Positions 9,597 to 18,563 of a DNA stretch of 64,000 nucleotides are shown here, in pieces. Every line of letters starts with the position of its first letter. Position 1 is the first letter of the stretch. The notes below the pieces were generated by a model. The model searched no databases, was not told the DNA's origin, and saw nothing but the letters and a program-made list of their open reading frames with translations. The position numbers were made by a program, and so were the translations under genes. Source of the DNA: DATAZK01 sp965199805 (GTDB lineage Bacteria > Actinomycetota > Actinomycetes > Frankiales > Frankiaceae); assembly GCA_965199805.1 (NCBI GenBank), contig CBDATO010000001.1, positions 2,852,001 through 2,916,000 of the forward strand. Reading direction: 5' to 3'.

Positions 9597-11173
9597 CGGA
9601 AGATGCCGTGACACCGACGTCGCCCGCCGTCTCACTCGGCCGTCCGGTCCTGGAGCTCGAGGACGTCAGCCGCTCGTTCCCCGGCTCGAAGGCGCTGACC
9701 GGCGTCTCGCTGTCGGTCGAAGCCGGGGAGATCCGCGCGCTGCTCGGGGAGAACGGAGCCGGCAAGTCCACGCTCATCAAGATCGTCACCGGGGCGATCG
9801 CGTCCGACACCGGCGTGGTGCGGATCGGCGGCGAGGTGCTCAAGCGCGCCACCCCGCGGGCGGCGCAGGCGCTCGGGGTCCGCGCCATCCACCAGGAGCG
9901 GCAGATCGCCGGCGACCTCACCGTCGCCGAGAACGTCTACCTCGAGGCCGCCCCGCGTAACGCCGCCGGCTTCGCGACCCGCCGCGCCGCGATCGTGCGG
10001 GCCGGCAAGCTGCTGGCCGACCTCGGCATCGACCTGGACCCGGCGGCGAACGCCGGCGCCCTCACCGCGGCCGAGCAGCAGCTCATCGAGCTGGCCCGGG
10101 CCGTCTCGGCGCGCGCAAAGCTCGTCATCATGGACGAGCCGACGGCCTCGCTGCACCCTGACGAGGTGGTCACGCTCTTCCGCGCCGTGCGCCGGCTCGA
10201 GTCCGACGGCGTCGCGGTGCTCTACGTGTCCCACCACCTCGACGAGGTCTTCGAGATCGCCGACAGTGCGACGGTGCTGCGCAACGGCGCCCACGTCGCG
10301 GACGTCGGCATCCGGGCGCGCGGGCCGCAGGCGCAGGCGACGCCGGACGCCGCTCCGCTCACCACCCGCGAGGAACTGGTGTCGCTGATCTTCGGCCGTG
10401 ACGTCAGTCGCACCCGATTGGCGCGCGAGGTCACGAAGCCCACTCCGGCGCTGGTCGCCACCGGCGTCAGCCTCGGCCGCGCGTTGAAGCCGGTCGACGT
10501 CACCGTGAACTACGGCGAGGTCCTGGCGCTCTCCGGGGCCAGCGGGGCCGGCTCCTCGGAGCTGGCATCGCTGCTCGCCGGCGTGGCCAGCCCGAGCAGC
10601 GGCGAGATCCGCCTGGTGTCCGGCACCCGCGACGTCAAGGTGAAGGGCCGCGACCGTGCGGTCGAGGCGGGCATCGCCTACCTGCCGGCCAACCGCAAGC
10701 GCGACGGCCTGCTGCTCGAGCGGTCGATCTCGGAGAACCTGCTGATGGTCCCGCAGCACGGGCTGGGCGACCTGTTCTACTGGCCGCCCACCGGGCGCCG
10801 GTTGAGCAGCCGCGCTGTCGCCGACGGCAACGTCAAGGCGGGTGACGTCAGCAACCGCGTGATGACGCTCTCCGGTGGCAACCAGCAGAAGGTCATCCTG
10901 GCGCGCTGGATGCTGGCGGGCAGCCGCATCCTGGTGCTCGACGAGCCCACCGCCGGCATCGACGTGGCGTCCAAGTTCGAGATCTACCGCCGGCTGCTCG
11001 ACCTGGCGGCGGAGGGCTTCGCCGTCGTGATCGTGTCGAGCGACTACGAGGAGATCGCGTGCCTGGCCGACCGGGTGCTGCTCATGCGTGACGGGGCCAT
11101 CACGGCCGAGCTCGACGGGGCCGAGTCCACCGCCGAGGAGCTCTACCAGCGAGAAATGGCGGGTGCGGCATGA
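9593..11173 (+). CDS. ABC transporter ATPase with two nucleotide-binding domains (RbsA/MglA type)
   Basis: 526-aa duplicated ATPase that powers an importer of the ribose/nucleoside class. The first half has Walker A GENGAGKST and Walker B VIMDEPTASLHP. The second half has a degenerate Walker A (GASGAGSSELASLL), signature LSGGNQQKV and Walker B LVLDEPTAGID, the usual RbsA asymmetry. It starts at the ATG overlapping the aminotransferase stop and ends overlapping the permease start. In this operon the likely cargo is a pyrimidine base, nucleoside or related compound; this is inferred from context. Confidence 0.92.
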   Translation: MTEDAVTPTSPAVSLGRPVLELEDVSRSFPGSKALTGVSLSVEAGEIRALLGENGAGKSTLIKIVTGAIASDTGVVRIGGEVLKRATPRAAQALGVRAIHQERQIAGDLTVAENVYLEAAPRNAAGFATRRAAIVRAGKLLADLGIDLDPAANAGALTAAEQQLIELARAVSARAKLVIMDEPTASLHPDEVVTLFRAVRRLESDGVAVLYVSHHLDEVFEIADSATVLRNGAHVADVGIRARGPQAQATPDAAPLTTREELVSLIFGRDVSRTRLAREVTKPTPALVATGVSLGRALKPVDVTVNYGEVLALSGASGAGSSELASLLAGVASPSSGEIRLVSGTRDVKVKGRDRAVEAGIAYLPANRKRDGLLLERSISENLLMVPQHGLGDLFYWPPTGRRLSSRAVADGNVKAGDVSNRVMTLSGGNQQKVILARWMLAGSRILVLDEPTAGIDVASKFEIYRRLLDLAAEGFAVVIVSSDYEEIACLADRVLLMRDGAITAELDGAESTAEELYQREMAGAA

Positions 11174-12327
11174 GTTCCAACCTGGACTTCACGAAGGCCG
11201 ACCCGGCACCGAGCCCTGACGCTGCGGGCGCCGCACCGGCAGGCCGGCCGGACCCGGGCAAGCCCGCTACCCCGCGCGCCTCGTGGGTGGCGAGCCTGCA
11301 CCTCGGCACGTTCATACGGACGGCCCTGCCGCTCGTCGTGATCATCGTCGGGCTGTCCTGGTACACCAACAGCCAGAAGTCGACGTTCCTCACCTCCGGC
11401 AACATTCAGGACCTCATCGGTGCCAGCGCCGTACTCGGCCTGCTGGCCATCGGCCAGACGTTCCTGCTGGTCGGAGGACAGCTCGACCTCTCCGTCGGCA
11501 GCGTGGCGTCCTTCATCGGGGTGCTGGCGGCGAAGGAGTTCGCCAGCGGCTGGAACGCGTGGGCGGTGATCGCCTCCTGCATCGCGCTGGGTGCGCTGAT
11601 CGGCCTGGTCTGGGGCGTGATCGTCGTCGCCCTGCGGGTGCCGCCGTTCATCCTCACGCTCGGTGGCCTCGGGATCTTCTCCTCGCTCGCCCTCGTGATC
11701 GCAAACAACCGCCCGATCCCGCAGCTCGACCACCTCAACACGCTGGGGTTCGGCAACACCTGGGGCCTGCGGACCGCCACAGTGGTCTGGCTGATCGCCG
11801 TCCTGCTCGCCATCGTCCTGCTGCACTTCACCCGCTTCGGACGCAGCACGTACGCACTCGGCTCCTCCCCGCAGGCGGCCTTCCTCGCGGGTGTCCCGAC
11901 CAAGCGGCTGACCGTCAGCCTCTTCGTCCTGAACAGCAGCCTCGCGGCGCTGGCCGGCATCGTGCTGATGTCGCGGCTGGCCGCAGGTGACCCCCGCGGT
12001 GGCGCCGGACTGGAGCTGCAGGCCATCGCCGCGATCGTGCTCGGCGGTGCCGCCCTTGCGGGTGGCCGCGGCAGCATCATCGGCAGCACCCTCGGCGTGC
12101 TCGTCTTCGGCGTCGTGACCGTGTCGCTGACCTTCCTGGACATCGCCGGCGCCTGGCAGCAGCTCGTCTCCGGCGGCATCCTCGTCGCGGCGGTGACGCT
12201 GACGGCCGCGGCCGACATGTACTCGGCCCGCAGAACCGGGGGTCAGAGCGGCGGACGTACCGGCGCCATGTGGCAGAAGATGGTCAGCCGTCCACCGCGT
12301 ATCCCCAAGAACGCCGGTTCCGCGTGA
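11170..12327 (+). CDS. ABC transporter permease (RbsC/BPL-like)
   Basis: 385-aa integral membrane protein with about 8-10 hydrophobic segments after a hydrophilic, alanine/proline-rich N-terminus of about 45 residues. It carries the family motif FLLVGGQLDLSVGSV and a later conserved GGAALAGGRGSIIGS loop. It forms the transmembrane pore with the preceding ATPase and the following binding protein. The ATG overlaps the ATPase stop codon. Confidence 0.92.
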   Translation: MSSNLDFTKADPAPSPDAAGAAPAGRPDPGKPATPRASWVASLHLGTFIRTALPLVVIIVGLSWYTNSQKSTFLTSGNIQDLIGASAVLGLLAIGQTFLLVGGQLDLSVGSVASFIGVLAAKEFASGWNAWAVIASCIALGALIGLVWGVIVVALRVPPFILTLGGLGIFSSLALVIANNRPIPQLDHLNTLGFGNTWGLRTATVVWLIAVLLAIVLLHFTRFGRSTYALGSSPQAAFLAGVPTKRLTVSLFVLNSSLAALAGIVLMSRLAAGDPRGGAGLELQAIAAIVLGGAALAGGRGSIIGSTLGVLVFGVVTVSLTFLDIAGAWQQLVSGGILVAAVTLTAAADMYSARRTGGQSGGRTGAMWQKMVSRPPRIPKNAGSA

Positions 12328-12515
12328 CCGGACCCCGCACATCCGCTTGAATCCGTAACTGCCCACCTCTCACCGTTCGGCCCAGGCTCTCCAGCGCTGC
12401 AGATGCCCGCCCCGCCCCACCAGCAGTGACCCCGCCGCCCCGGTGGTCCCTTCCGGATCACCCGGGCACCTTCGAGCCGCACCCGCGGCCTCGCATCTGT
12501 AAGGAGCTCCTCCCC

Positions 12516-13637
12516 ATGGCTTCAAGCCGACCGGCCGGACCGTTCTCGGACGACTCGAGCGTCTTCACCACGTTGTCGACCCCGCTGCAGCGCCGGCAGT
12601 TCCTGCGCGGCCTCGGGGCGATCGGTGGCGCCGCCGCCTTCGGCAGCTTCCTCGCGGCCTGCGGCTCCTCGAGCAGCGGCTCGAACGCGAGCCCGACCGG
12701 TGGCGCCTCGGCGTCGACCTCGGCCGCCTCGGGCAGCGACATCGGCAAGGGCAAGACCATCGCCGTCGTCCTCAACGGCAACAACGCGTACACCACCTAC
12801 CTGGCGGCCGGCGTGCTCCACGCCCTCGAGGGCACCGGCTACACCTTCAAGGGTGTGCAGAACGACTTCGACTCCTCCAAGGAGCTCAGCAACATCCAGT
12901 CGCTGCTGAACCAGGGCGTCGCCGGCATCGTCGTGCTGCCCGTCAACGCCGACACGATCGCCAAGGCGGCGCAGCTCGCGTCGGCCAAGAGCGTGCCGTT
13001 CGGCAACGCGCTCTACCCGGGCAAGAGCGACGCGGACAAGTACTTCACCGGCGTCGCGTCGCTCGACTCGGTGAAGGGCGGTGAGCTCATCGGTGACTAC
13101 CTGATCAAGAACGGCAAGAAGGGCAAGGTCATCGTCGTCCAGGGCATCGTCGGCCAGGGCTTCTCCGAGCGCATCGACCAGGGCTTCGACTCCAAGATCA
13201 AGGGCAGCGGCTTCGAGGTCGTCGTCCGGCAGCAGGGCATGTACGACCGCCAGAAGGCGATCGACATCGTCCAGGCCGGCATCGCCGCCAACCCCGACGT
13301 CACGGCGATCGTCAGCCACGCGGCGTCGATGAGCGACGGCATCGCCTCGTTCCTGAAGCAGAAGAACCTCACGAACATCACCCACATCTCCAGTGACGGT
13401 GACGACGAGATGTTCACCTACTTCGGCACCCCGTACCTGACGGCCGACCGCTACTACTCGGCGGCCCAGACCGGAGTCATCGCCACCCAGGCCGTGCGCG
13501 CGAAGCTCGAGGGCAAGGAGTTCCCCTTCGCCACCGACATCGACCAGATGATCATCACGGCCGACACCTACAAGGCCGAGCTCCAGAAGAACCCGTACGA
13601 CTACCCGCAGTACAAGGACCAGGTCAAGGACCTCTAG
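12516..13637 (+). CDS. Sugar/nucleoside-type ABC substrate-binding lipoprotein (Tat signal)
   Basis: 373-aa periplasmic-binding-protein-like lipoprotein. The ATG at 12516 follows a good AAGGAG site. The N-terminus has a twin-arginine motif (RRQFLRG) and then a lipobox (FLAACG), so it is probably Tat-exported and lipidated. The mature part is a type 1 binding-protein fold with the hallmark VLPVNADTIAKA and AIVSHAASMSDG segments. It binds the cargo of the upstream ABC transporter. A 188-bp gap separates it from the permease, which could hold a secondary promoter, and a strong hairpin follows it. Confidence 0.92.
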   Translation: MASSRPAGPFSDDSSVFTTLSTPLQRRQFLRGLGAIGGAAAFGSFLAACGSSSSGSNASPTGGASASTSAASGSDIGKGKTIAVVLNGNNAYTTYLAAGVLHALEGTGYTFKGVQNDFDSSKELSNIQSLLNQGVAGIVVLPVNADTIAKAAQLASAKSVPFGNALYPGKSDADKYFTGVASLDSVKGGELIGDYLIKNGKKGKVIVVQGIVGQGFSERIDQGFDSKIKGSGFEVVVRQQGMYDRQKAIDIVQAGIAANPDVTAIVSHAASMSDGIASFLKQKNLTNITHISSDGDDEMFTYFGTPYLTADRYYSAAQTGVIATQAVRAKLEGKEFPFATDIDQMIITADTYKAELQKNPYDYPQYKDQVKDL

Positions 13638-13658
13638 AACCGGGACCTCTGAGCCGTC

Positions 13659-13689
13659 GGGCGCCGTGGCCGTGCAGGCCGCGGCGCCC
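13659..13689 (+). terminator. Stable GC-rich stem-loop after the binding-protein gene
   Basis: Stem GGGCGCCG-T-GGCC pairs with GGCC-G-CGGCGCCC around a 5-nt loop, about 12 paired bases with one T-G opposition. There is no T-tract. In actinomycetes such hairpins between a binding-protein gene and downstream genes act as partial terminators or 3' mRNA stabilisers, which would raise the binding-protein level relative to the oxygenase downstream. Confidence 0.6.
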
Positions 13690-13717
13690 CACTCGCCACC
13701 GATCTCAGGAGACATTC

Positions 13718-14773
13718 ATGAGCAACGTCGAGAGCCCGAAGGACGGTCACGCCGAGGCGGTGGCCGAGGTCCGCAGCGGCCACTACGTGCCGATCATCGA
13801 CATCGCCCCGTTCCTCGCCGGTGACCCGCAGGGCAAGGCCGATGTCGCGGCCGCGATGAAGGACGCCTGCGAGAACATCGGCTTCCTGCAGATCGTCGGC
13901 CACGGGGTCGACCCGAAGCTGATCGACCGCGTGTACGAGCTCAGCCAGGCCTTCTTCGACCGCCCGCTGAAGGAGAAGGTCACGGTCACCGCGCCGTCAC
14001 CGGACCAGGTGCGCGGCTACTCGGCGGTCGGTGCCGAGGGCCTGTCCTACAGCCTCGACGAGGTCGCCCCCGGAGACCTCAAGGAGTCGTTCAGCATCGG
14101 CCCGCAGGCCGTGGGCGACGACGCGTACTTCACCGCCCCCGAGGCCGGTCCGCACTTCGCGCCGAACCTCTGGCCGGAGGGGATGGACGAGTTCCGTCAG
14201 GCGTACGAGGAGTACTTCGCCGTCATGGCGACGCTCAGCGAGGACCTGATGCGCATCTTCGCGGTGGCGCTCGAGCTGGACGAGGAGTTCTTCACGCCGC
14301 TGCTCGACCGGCACATCAGCATGTTCCGCACGCTGAACTACCCCGACCAGGCCGACGAGCCGGCCGAGGGACAGCTGCGGGCCGGCGCGCACTCCGACTA
14401 CGGCAGCCTGACGATCCTGCGCCAGGACAGCGCGCCCGGAGGCCTGCAGGTCCGCGACCTCACGGGGCAGTGGCGCGACATCCCGGCCACCGAGGGCGCC
14501 CTCGTCGTGAACATCGGCGACCTGATGATGCAGTGGACGAACGACAGATGGACCTCGACGATGCACCGCGTGGTCAACCCGCCGCGTGACCGCGCCAGCG
14601 GCAGCCGGCGCATCTCGCTCGTCTTCTTCCACCAGCCCAATTACGACGCGCTGGTCGAGTGCCTCGACAGCTGCCGCGACCCGCAGCACCCGCCGAAGTA
14701 CGAGCCGGTCACCTCGGGCGACCACCTGTACAGCAAGTTCGTCAAGCAGAGCACCTTCGGGGCGGGGGTCTAG
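13718..14773 (+). CDS. 2-oxoglutarate/Fe(II)-dependent dioxygenase, isopenicillin N synthase-like
   Basis: 351-aa non-haem iron oxygenase with an N-terminal DIOX_N domain (VPIIDIAPF, then GFLQIVGHGVDPKLID) and the double-stranded beta-helix core. Iron ligands are His225 and Asp227 (GAHSDYGSLTIL) and His283 (STMHRVVNPP); Arg298-x-Ser300 should bind the 2-oxoglutarate carboxylate. It follows a catabolic operon for pyrimidines, and fungal thymine 7-hydroxylase belongs to the same superfamily. Thymine, a nucleoside or a modified pyrimidine is therefore a reasonable substrate guess, not a proven one. An AGGAG ribosome site precedes the ATG. Confidence 0.92.
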   Translation: MSNVESPKDGHAEAVAEVRSGHYVPIIDIAPFLAGDPQGKADVAAAMKDACENIGFLQIVGHGVDPKLIDRVYELSQAFFDRPLKEKVTVTAPSPDQVRGYSAVGAEGLSYSLDEVAPGDLKESFSIGPQAVGDDAYFTAPEAGPHFAPNLWPEGMDEFRQAYEEYFAVMATLSEDLMRIFAVALELDEEFFTPLLDRHISMFRTLNYPDQADEPAEGQLRAGAHSDYGSLTILRQDSAPGGLQVRDLTGQWRDIPATEGALVVNIGDLMMQWTNDRWTSTMHRVVNPPRDRASGSRRISLVFFHQPNYDALVECLDSCRDPQHPPKYEPVTSGDHLYSKFVKQSTFGAGV

Positions 14774-14775
14774 CG

Positions 14776-15195
14776 GTGGCGGGCACCCGCCTGTCCTTCA
14801 CGAGCATCCTGACCCCTGACGTCGTCGGGCTGTCGGAGTTCTACCGGCAGCTCTTCGGCCTCGCAACGGTGCCGTCGCTGGACTCGCCGCACTTCCGCGG
14901 GTTGCGCAGCGAGGGTGTGGTCATCGGCTTCAGCGGGCCCAGCGCGTACGAGCTGCTGAACCTGCCGAAGCCGGACGAGGGCGCGTACGGCGTCACGAGC
15001 TTCGTCACCTTCGACGTGGCGACCCCCGACGAGGTCGATGCGCTGACCGAGGCGGCCGTGGCCGCCGGCGCGACGCGGCGGTGGGGGCCCGGCGAGACGT
15101 ATTACGGCGCCCGGCAGTCGACGCTGCTCGACCCCGAGGGCAACGGCTTCCGCATCAACTACCTCGAGATCGAGGAGATCGCGGCCGGCGACTGA
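14776..15195 (+). CDS. VOC-family (glyoxalase/dioxygenase fold) protein
   Basis: 139-aa vicinal-oxygen-chelate protein made of paired beta-alpha-beta-beta-beta modules: FTSILTPDVVGLSEFYRQLFGL at the N-terminus (first module), then VTFDVATPDEVDALTEAAVAAGA, and STLLDPEGNGFRINY at the end with a possible metal-binding Asp/Glu. The GTG start lies 2 bp after the oxygenase stop, so the two are co-translated. It could process the hydroxylated product or bind a catabolite. The reaction is unknown. Confidence 0.85.
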   Translation: MAGTRLSFTSILTPDVVGLSEFYRQLFGLATVPSLDSPHFRGLRSEGVVIGFSGPSAYELLNLPKPDEGAYGVTSFVTFDVATPDEVDALTEAAVAAGATRRWGPGETYYGARQSTLLDPEGNGFRINYLEIEEIAAGD

Positions 15196-15282
15196 CGCCG
15201 GTTCGCCCAAGGACTCCGCCGCCTCGGCGCAGATTCGGACATCAACGGCACGGCTGACCGCAGATGCGGTTAATGTGGCCGG

Positions 15283-15708
15283 GTGCCGCACTTCCCGATC
15301 CGCGAGGCCGCCGCGCTGCTCGGCGTCAGCGACGACACGGTGCGGCGCTGGGCCGACAGCGGCCGCATCGAGACGACGACGCAGGCCGGCCGGCGGGTGA
15401 TCGACGGTGCGGTCCTCGCCCGGTTCGCCCGGGAGCAGGCCGCCGCGTCACCGACCGGCAGCGAGGGCACCGAGCTCATCGCCGGCGAGTCGGCGCGCAA
15501 CCGGATGCGCGGGCTGGTCACCCGGGTCGTCCGCGACACCGTGATGGCGCAGGTCGAGATCCAGGCCGGGCCGTTCCGGATGGTCTCGCTCATGAGCCGC
15601 GAGGCCGCCGACGAGCTGGGCCTCGAGCCGGGTGTGCTCGCCGTCGCCGCGGTCAAGGCCACCAACGTCGTGGTCGAGGTGCCGCAGCGCCCGGCCCGCT
15701 TCGACTGA
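15283..15708 (+). CDS. HTH (MerR/excisionase-like) plus TOBE molybdopterin-binding protein
   Basis: 141-aa protein. Residues 1-50 are a helix-turn-helix of the excisionase/MerR type (PIREAAALLGVSDDTVRRWA, then GRIETTTQAGRRVIDGA). Residues about 65-138 are a TOBE/Mop domain (NRMRGLVTRVVRDTVMAQVE and VLAVAAVKATNVVVE) that in this family binds molybdate or tungstate. It sits directly upstream of modABC on the same strand and probably senses or stores molybdate and regulates uptake. The GTG start at 15283 has little leader, so expression may be near-leaderless. Confidence 0.88.
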   Translation: MPHFPIREAAALLGVSDDTVRRWADSGRIETTTQAGRRVIDGAVLARFAREQAAASPTGSEGTELIAGESARNRMRGLVTRVVRDTVMAQVEIQAGPFRMVSLMSREAADELGLEPGVLAVAAVKATNVVVEVPQRPARFD

Positions 15709-15778
15709 CGCATCTCGACCGCATCGACTGCTGCGTCCTGCATCCCCGCCGTCCCCGATCAACCGAAAGCAAGTGACG

Positions 15779-16618
15779 ATGTCCCGCGCCCTCCGTCTCG
15801 CCGTGGTGGCACTCGCCGCCGCTGCTGCCCTCACCGCCTGTGGCTCCTCCTCCACCGGGGGCAGCGGCACGAATCCCACGCCCACGTCGGCGGCGTCGAG
15901 CGCTGCGCCGACGGCATCGGCGAGCGCGTCCCAGGCCACTGCCGTCACCGGCACCGTGACGGTGCTGGCCGCAGCGTCATTGACCGAGGCGTTCACCACC
16001 CTGGGCCAGGAGTTCGAGAAGGCACATCCGGGCACCACCGTCCGGCTGTCGTTCGGTGCCAGCAGCGACCTCGCGCAGCAGATCACGTCGGGTGCGAAGG
16101 TCGACGTCTTCGCCTCCGCCTCCCCGAAGAACATGCAGCAGGTGATCACCGCAGGTGACGCAAAGGCCTCCACCGACTTCGTCAGCAACGTGATGGAGAT
16201 CGCCGTCCCGCCGAGCAACCCCGGTAACGTGACGAAGCTCGACGACCTGGCCAGGAGCGGCCTCAAGGTGGCGCTCTGCCAACCGCAGGTGCCGTGCGGC
16301 TCGGTGGCTGCCACGGTCTTCGCCAACGCCAAGATCACCGTCAAGCCCGTCACCCTGGAGGCCGACGTCAAGTCGACGCTCACCAAGGTGACCACCGGCG
16401 AGGTCGACGCGGGCGTCGTCTACGTCACCGACGTGCGCTCCGCCGGCAGCAAGGTGAAGGGCATCGAGATCCCTGCCGACGTGAACGCCTCGACCAAGTA
16501 CCCGATCACCGTGCTCGACGACGCCCCCAACGCGACGGCCGCGCAGGCCTTCCAGGCTTACGTCCTGTCCGACGCGGGCCAGAAGGTGCTCGCCGACGAC
16601 GGGTTCGCGAAGCCCTGA
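15779..16618 (+). CDS. modA: Molybdate ABC transporter substrate-binding lipoprotein ModA
   Basis: 279-aa extracellular binding protein. The signal peptide ends in lipobox ALTAC (about residue 20) followed by a Ser/Gly/Thr-rich linker. The mature domain starts with VTVLAAASLTEAFTTLGQEF, the ModA hallmark, and contains SFGASSDLAQQI, which contacts the oxyanion. The ATG at 15779 gives the signal peptide directly. It delivers molybdate or tungstate to ModBC. Confidence 0.95.
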   Translation: MSRALRLAVVALAAAAALTACGSSSTGGSGTNPTPTSAASSAAPTASASASQATAVTGTVTVLAAASLTEAFTTLGQEFEKAHPGTTVRLSFGASSDLAQQITSGAKVDVFASASPKNMQQVITAGDAKASTDFVSNVMEIAVPPSNPGNVTKLDDLARSGLKVALCQPQVPCGSVAATVFANAKITVKPVTLEADVKSTLTKVTTGEVDAGVVYVTDVRSAGSKVKGIEIPADVNASTKYPITVLDDAPNATAAQAFQAYVLSDAGQKVLADDGFAKP

Positions 16619-17436
16619 GCGGGCGGCGGGAGCGGCGCGGCCGGCGCGCGGGGCCGCGTGGCGCGCCGGTCCTGATCGCCGCGCCGGCCCTGGTCGGCGC
16701 GGCGTTCCTGCTCGTCCCGTTGATCGCGCTGCTCATCCGGGCGCCGTGGCGAGGCCTCGGACGGTTGCTGTCCGACCCCGGGGTCTTCACGGCGCTGCGG
16801 CTGTCGCTGGAGTGCGCGAGCATCGCGACGGCGATCTCGCTGGTGGTCGGGGTCCCGCTGGCCTGGGTGCTGGCCCGGGTGCCCTTCCCCGGCCGCGGCC
16901 TGCTGCGCGCCCTCGTCACCCTGCCGCTCGTCCTGCCACCGGTGGTCGGCGGTCTGGCCCTGCTGCTCGCCCTCGGTCGCAAGGGCGTGATCGGGCAGTA
17001 CCTGGACTCCTGGTTCGGCATCACGCTGCCGTTCACGACCGCCGGGGTGGTCGTCGCCGAGACCTTCGTGGCGCTGCCGTTCCTCGTCATCACGGTCGAC
17101 GGCGCCTTCCGGTCGTTCGACCGTGACCTCGAGGAGGCCGCCGCCACGCTGCGCGCGTCGCGGCTGACCATCTTTCGCCGGGTCACGCTGCCGCTGATCG
17201 GGCCGAGCCTGCTGGCGGGTACGGCCCTGTGCTGGGCGCGCGCGCTCGGGGAGTTCGGCGCGACGATCACCTTCGCCGGCAACCTCCCCGGCACCACCCA
17301 GACGATGCCGTCCAAGATCTTCCTCGCCCTGCAGACCGACCCGGAGGCGGCGATCGCGCTCAGCCTCGTCCTGCTCCTCGTGGCCGTCGCGATCATGGTC
17401 GCGCTGCGGGAGCGCCTGCGCGGTGGGGTGCTGTGA
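16615..17436 (+). CDS. modB: Molybdate ABC transporter permease ModB
   Basis: About 273-aa membrane protein with 5-6 transmembrane segments, the permease EAA loop (DLEEAAATLRASRLTIFRRVTLP shows the conserved EAA and G/R pattern) and the ModB-typical ARALGEFGATITFAGN. No ATG, GTG or TTG lies between the modA region and the first membrane helix. The only natural start is a CTG at 16615 overlapping the modA stop (CTGA). The next candidate, TTG at 16720, would delete part of the first helix. The stop overlaps the modC GTG. Confidence 0.9.
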   Translation: MSGRRERRGRRAGPRGAPVLIAAPALVGAAFLLVPLIALLIRAPWRGLGRLLSDPGVFTALRLSLECASIATAISLVVGVPLAWVLARVPFPGRGLLRALVTLPLVLPPVVGGLALLLALGRKGVIGQYLDSWFGITLPFTTAGVVVAETFVALPFLVITVDGAFRSFDRDLEEAAATLRASRLTIFRRVTLPLIGPSLLAGTALCWARALGEFGATITFAGNLPGTTQTMPSKIFLALQTDPEAAIALSLVLLLVAVAIMVALRERLRGGVL

Positions 17437-18563
17437 GCGAGCTGGTAGTGCGGGCGACGGTGCGCCGCGGCACCTTCACGCTCGACGTGGAGTTCACCGC
17501 GCGCCCGGGCGAGGTGCTCGGGGTGCTCGGGCCGAACGGGGCCGGCAAGACCACGCTGCTGCGGGCCCTCGCCGGGCTGCAGGCGATCGACGCCGGCCGG
17601 GTCACCCTGGGAGAGCTGGTCTGGGACGACGCGGCCGCGGCCGTCTTCGTGCCGGCGGAGCGGCGGGCGGTCGGCGTCGTCTTCCAGAACTACCGGCTCT
17701 TCCCGCACCTGTCGGTACGCGACAACGTCGCCTTCGCCGCCCGGGCGGAACGGCTCGGCCGCAGGACGGCGCTCGAGCGGGCCGACGCGTGGCTGACCCG
17801 GCTCGACCTGACCGACTACGCCGCCCGCAAGCCGGCGCAGCTGTCGGGCGGCCAGGCGCAGCGGGTGGCGATCGCCCGGGCCCTCGCCTCCGAGCCGGAG
17901 CTGCTGCTGCTCGACGAGCCGCTCGCCGCACTCGACGCCCGTACCCGGCTCGAGCTGCGCGGCTCGCTGCGCCGCCACCTGACGACCTTCGCCGGGCCCA
18001 CCCTGCTCGTCACGCACGATCCGCTGGAAGCCATGGTGCTCACCGACCGGCTGCTGGTCATCGAGGGCGGCCGCATCGTGCAGGTCGGGTCACCCGCCGA
18101 GGTCGCCCGTCGGCCCGCCACCCAGTACGTCGCCCGGCTCGTGGGGCTCAACCTGTACGCGGGCCGGCTGACGTCGCCCGGCGTCGTGCGCCTCGAGGCC
18201 GGCGGCGAGCTCTTCGTCCCGCGCGACGCGGCGGCCGGGCGGGTGCTGGTCGCGCTCCGGCCGGCCGCCATCGCGGTGCACCGCCGGCGTCCGGAGGACT
18301 CGAGCCCACGCAACGTGTGGCCCGGCCGCATCACCGGGCTGGAGCTGCTGGTCGACCGGGTGCGCATCCAGGTCGAGGGGGATCCGCCCGCCCTCGTCGA
18401 CGTGACGCCCGACGCCGTCGCCGAGCTCGACCTGTCGGCCGGGGCCCCGGTGTGGCTGAGCGCCAAGGCCACCGACCTCGACGTCTATGCCGACCAGGAA
18501 ACCCGTGCCGACCAGGAGACCTATGCCGACCTGGACGCACCCGTCGTGGCCGAGCCGGGCTGA
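17433..18563 (+). CDS. modC: Molybdate ABC transporter ATPase ModC
   Basis: 376-aa ATPase with Walker A GPNGAGKTT, signature LSGGQAQR, Walker B LLLDEPLAALD and the H-loop LLVTHDPLEAM. A C-terminal TOBE/Mop domain of about 80 residues follows. The extreme C-terminus has an unusual short acidic repeat (DQETRADQETYADLDA). The GTG start overlaps the modB stop (GTGA). The 3' end overlaps the converging DUF21/CBS gene by about 43 bp. Confidence 0.94.
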   Translation: MSELVVRATVRRGTFTLDVEFTARPGEVLGVLGPNGAGKTTLLRALAGLQAIDAGRVTLGELVWDDAAAAVFVPAERRAVGVVFQNYRLFPHLSVRDNVAFAARAERLGRRTALERADAWLTRLDLTDYAARKPAQLSGGQAQRVAIARALASEPELLLLDEPLAALDARTRLELRGSLRRHLTTFAGPTLLVTHDPLEAMVLTDRLLVIEGGRIVQVGSPAEVARRPATQYVARLVGLNLYAGRLTSPGVVRLEAGGELFVPRDAAAGRVLVALRPAAIAVHRRRPEDSSPRNVWPGRITGLELLVDRVRIQVEGDPPALVDVTPDAVAELDLSAGAPVWLSAKATDLDVYADQETRADQETYADLDAPVVAEPG

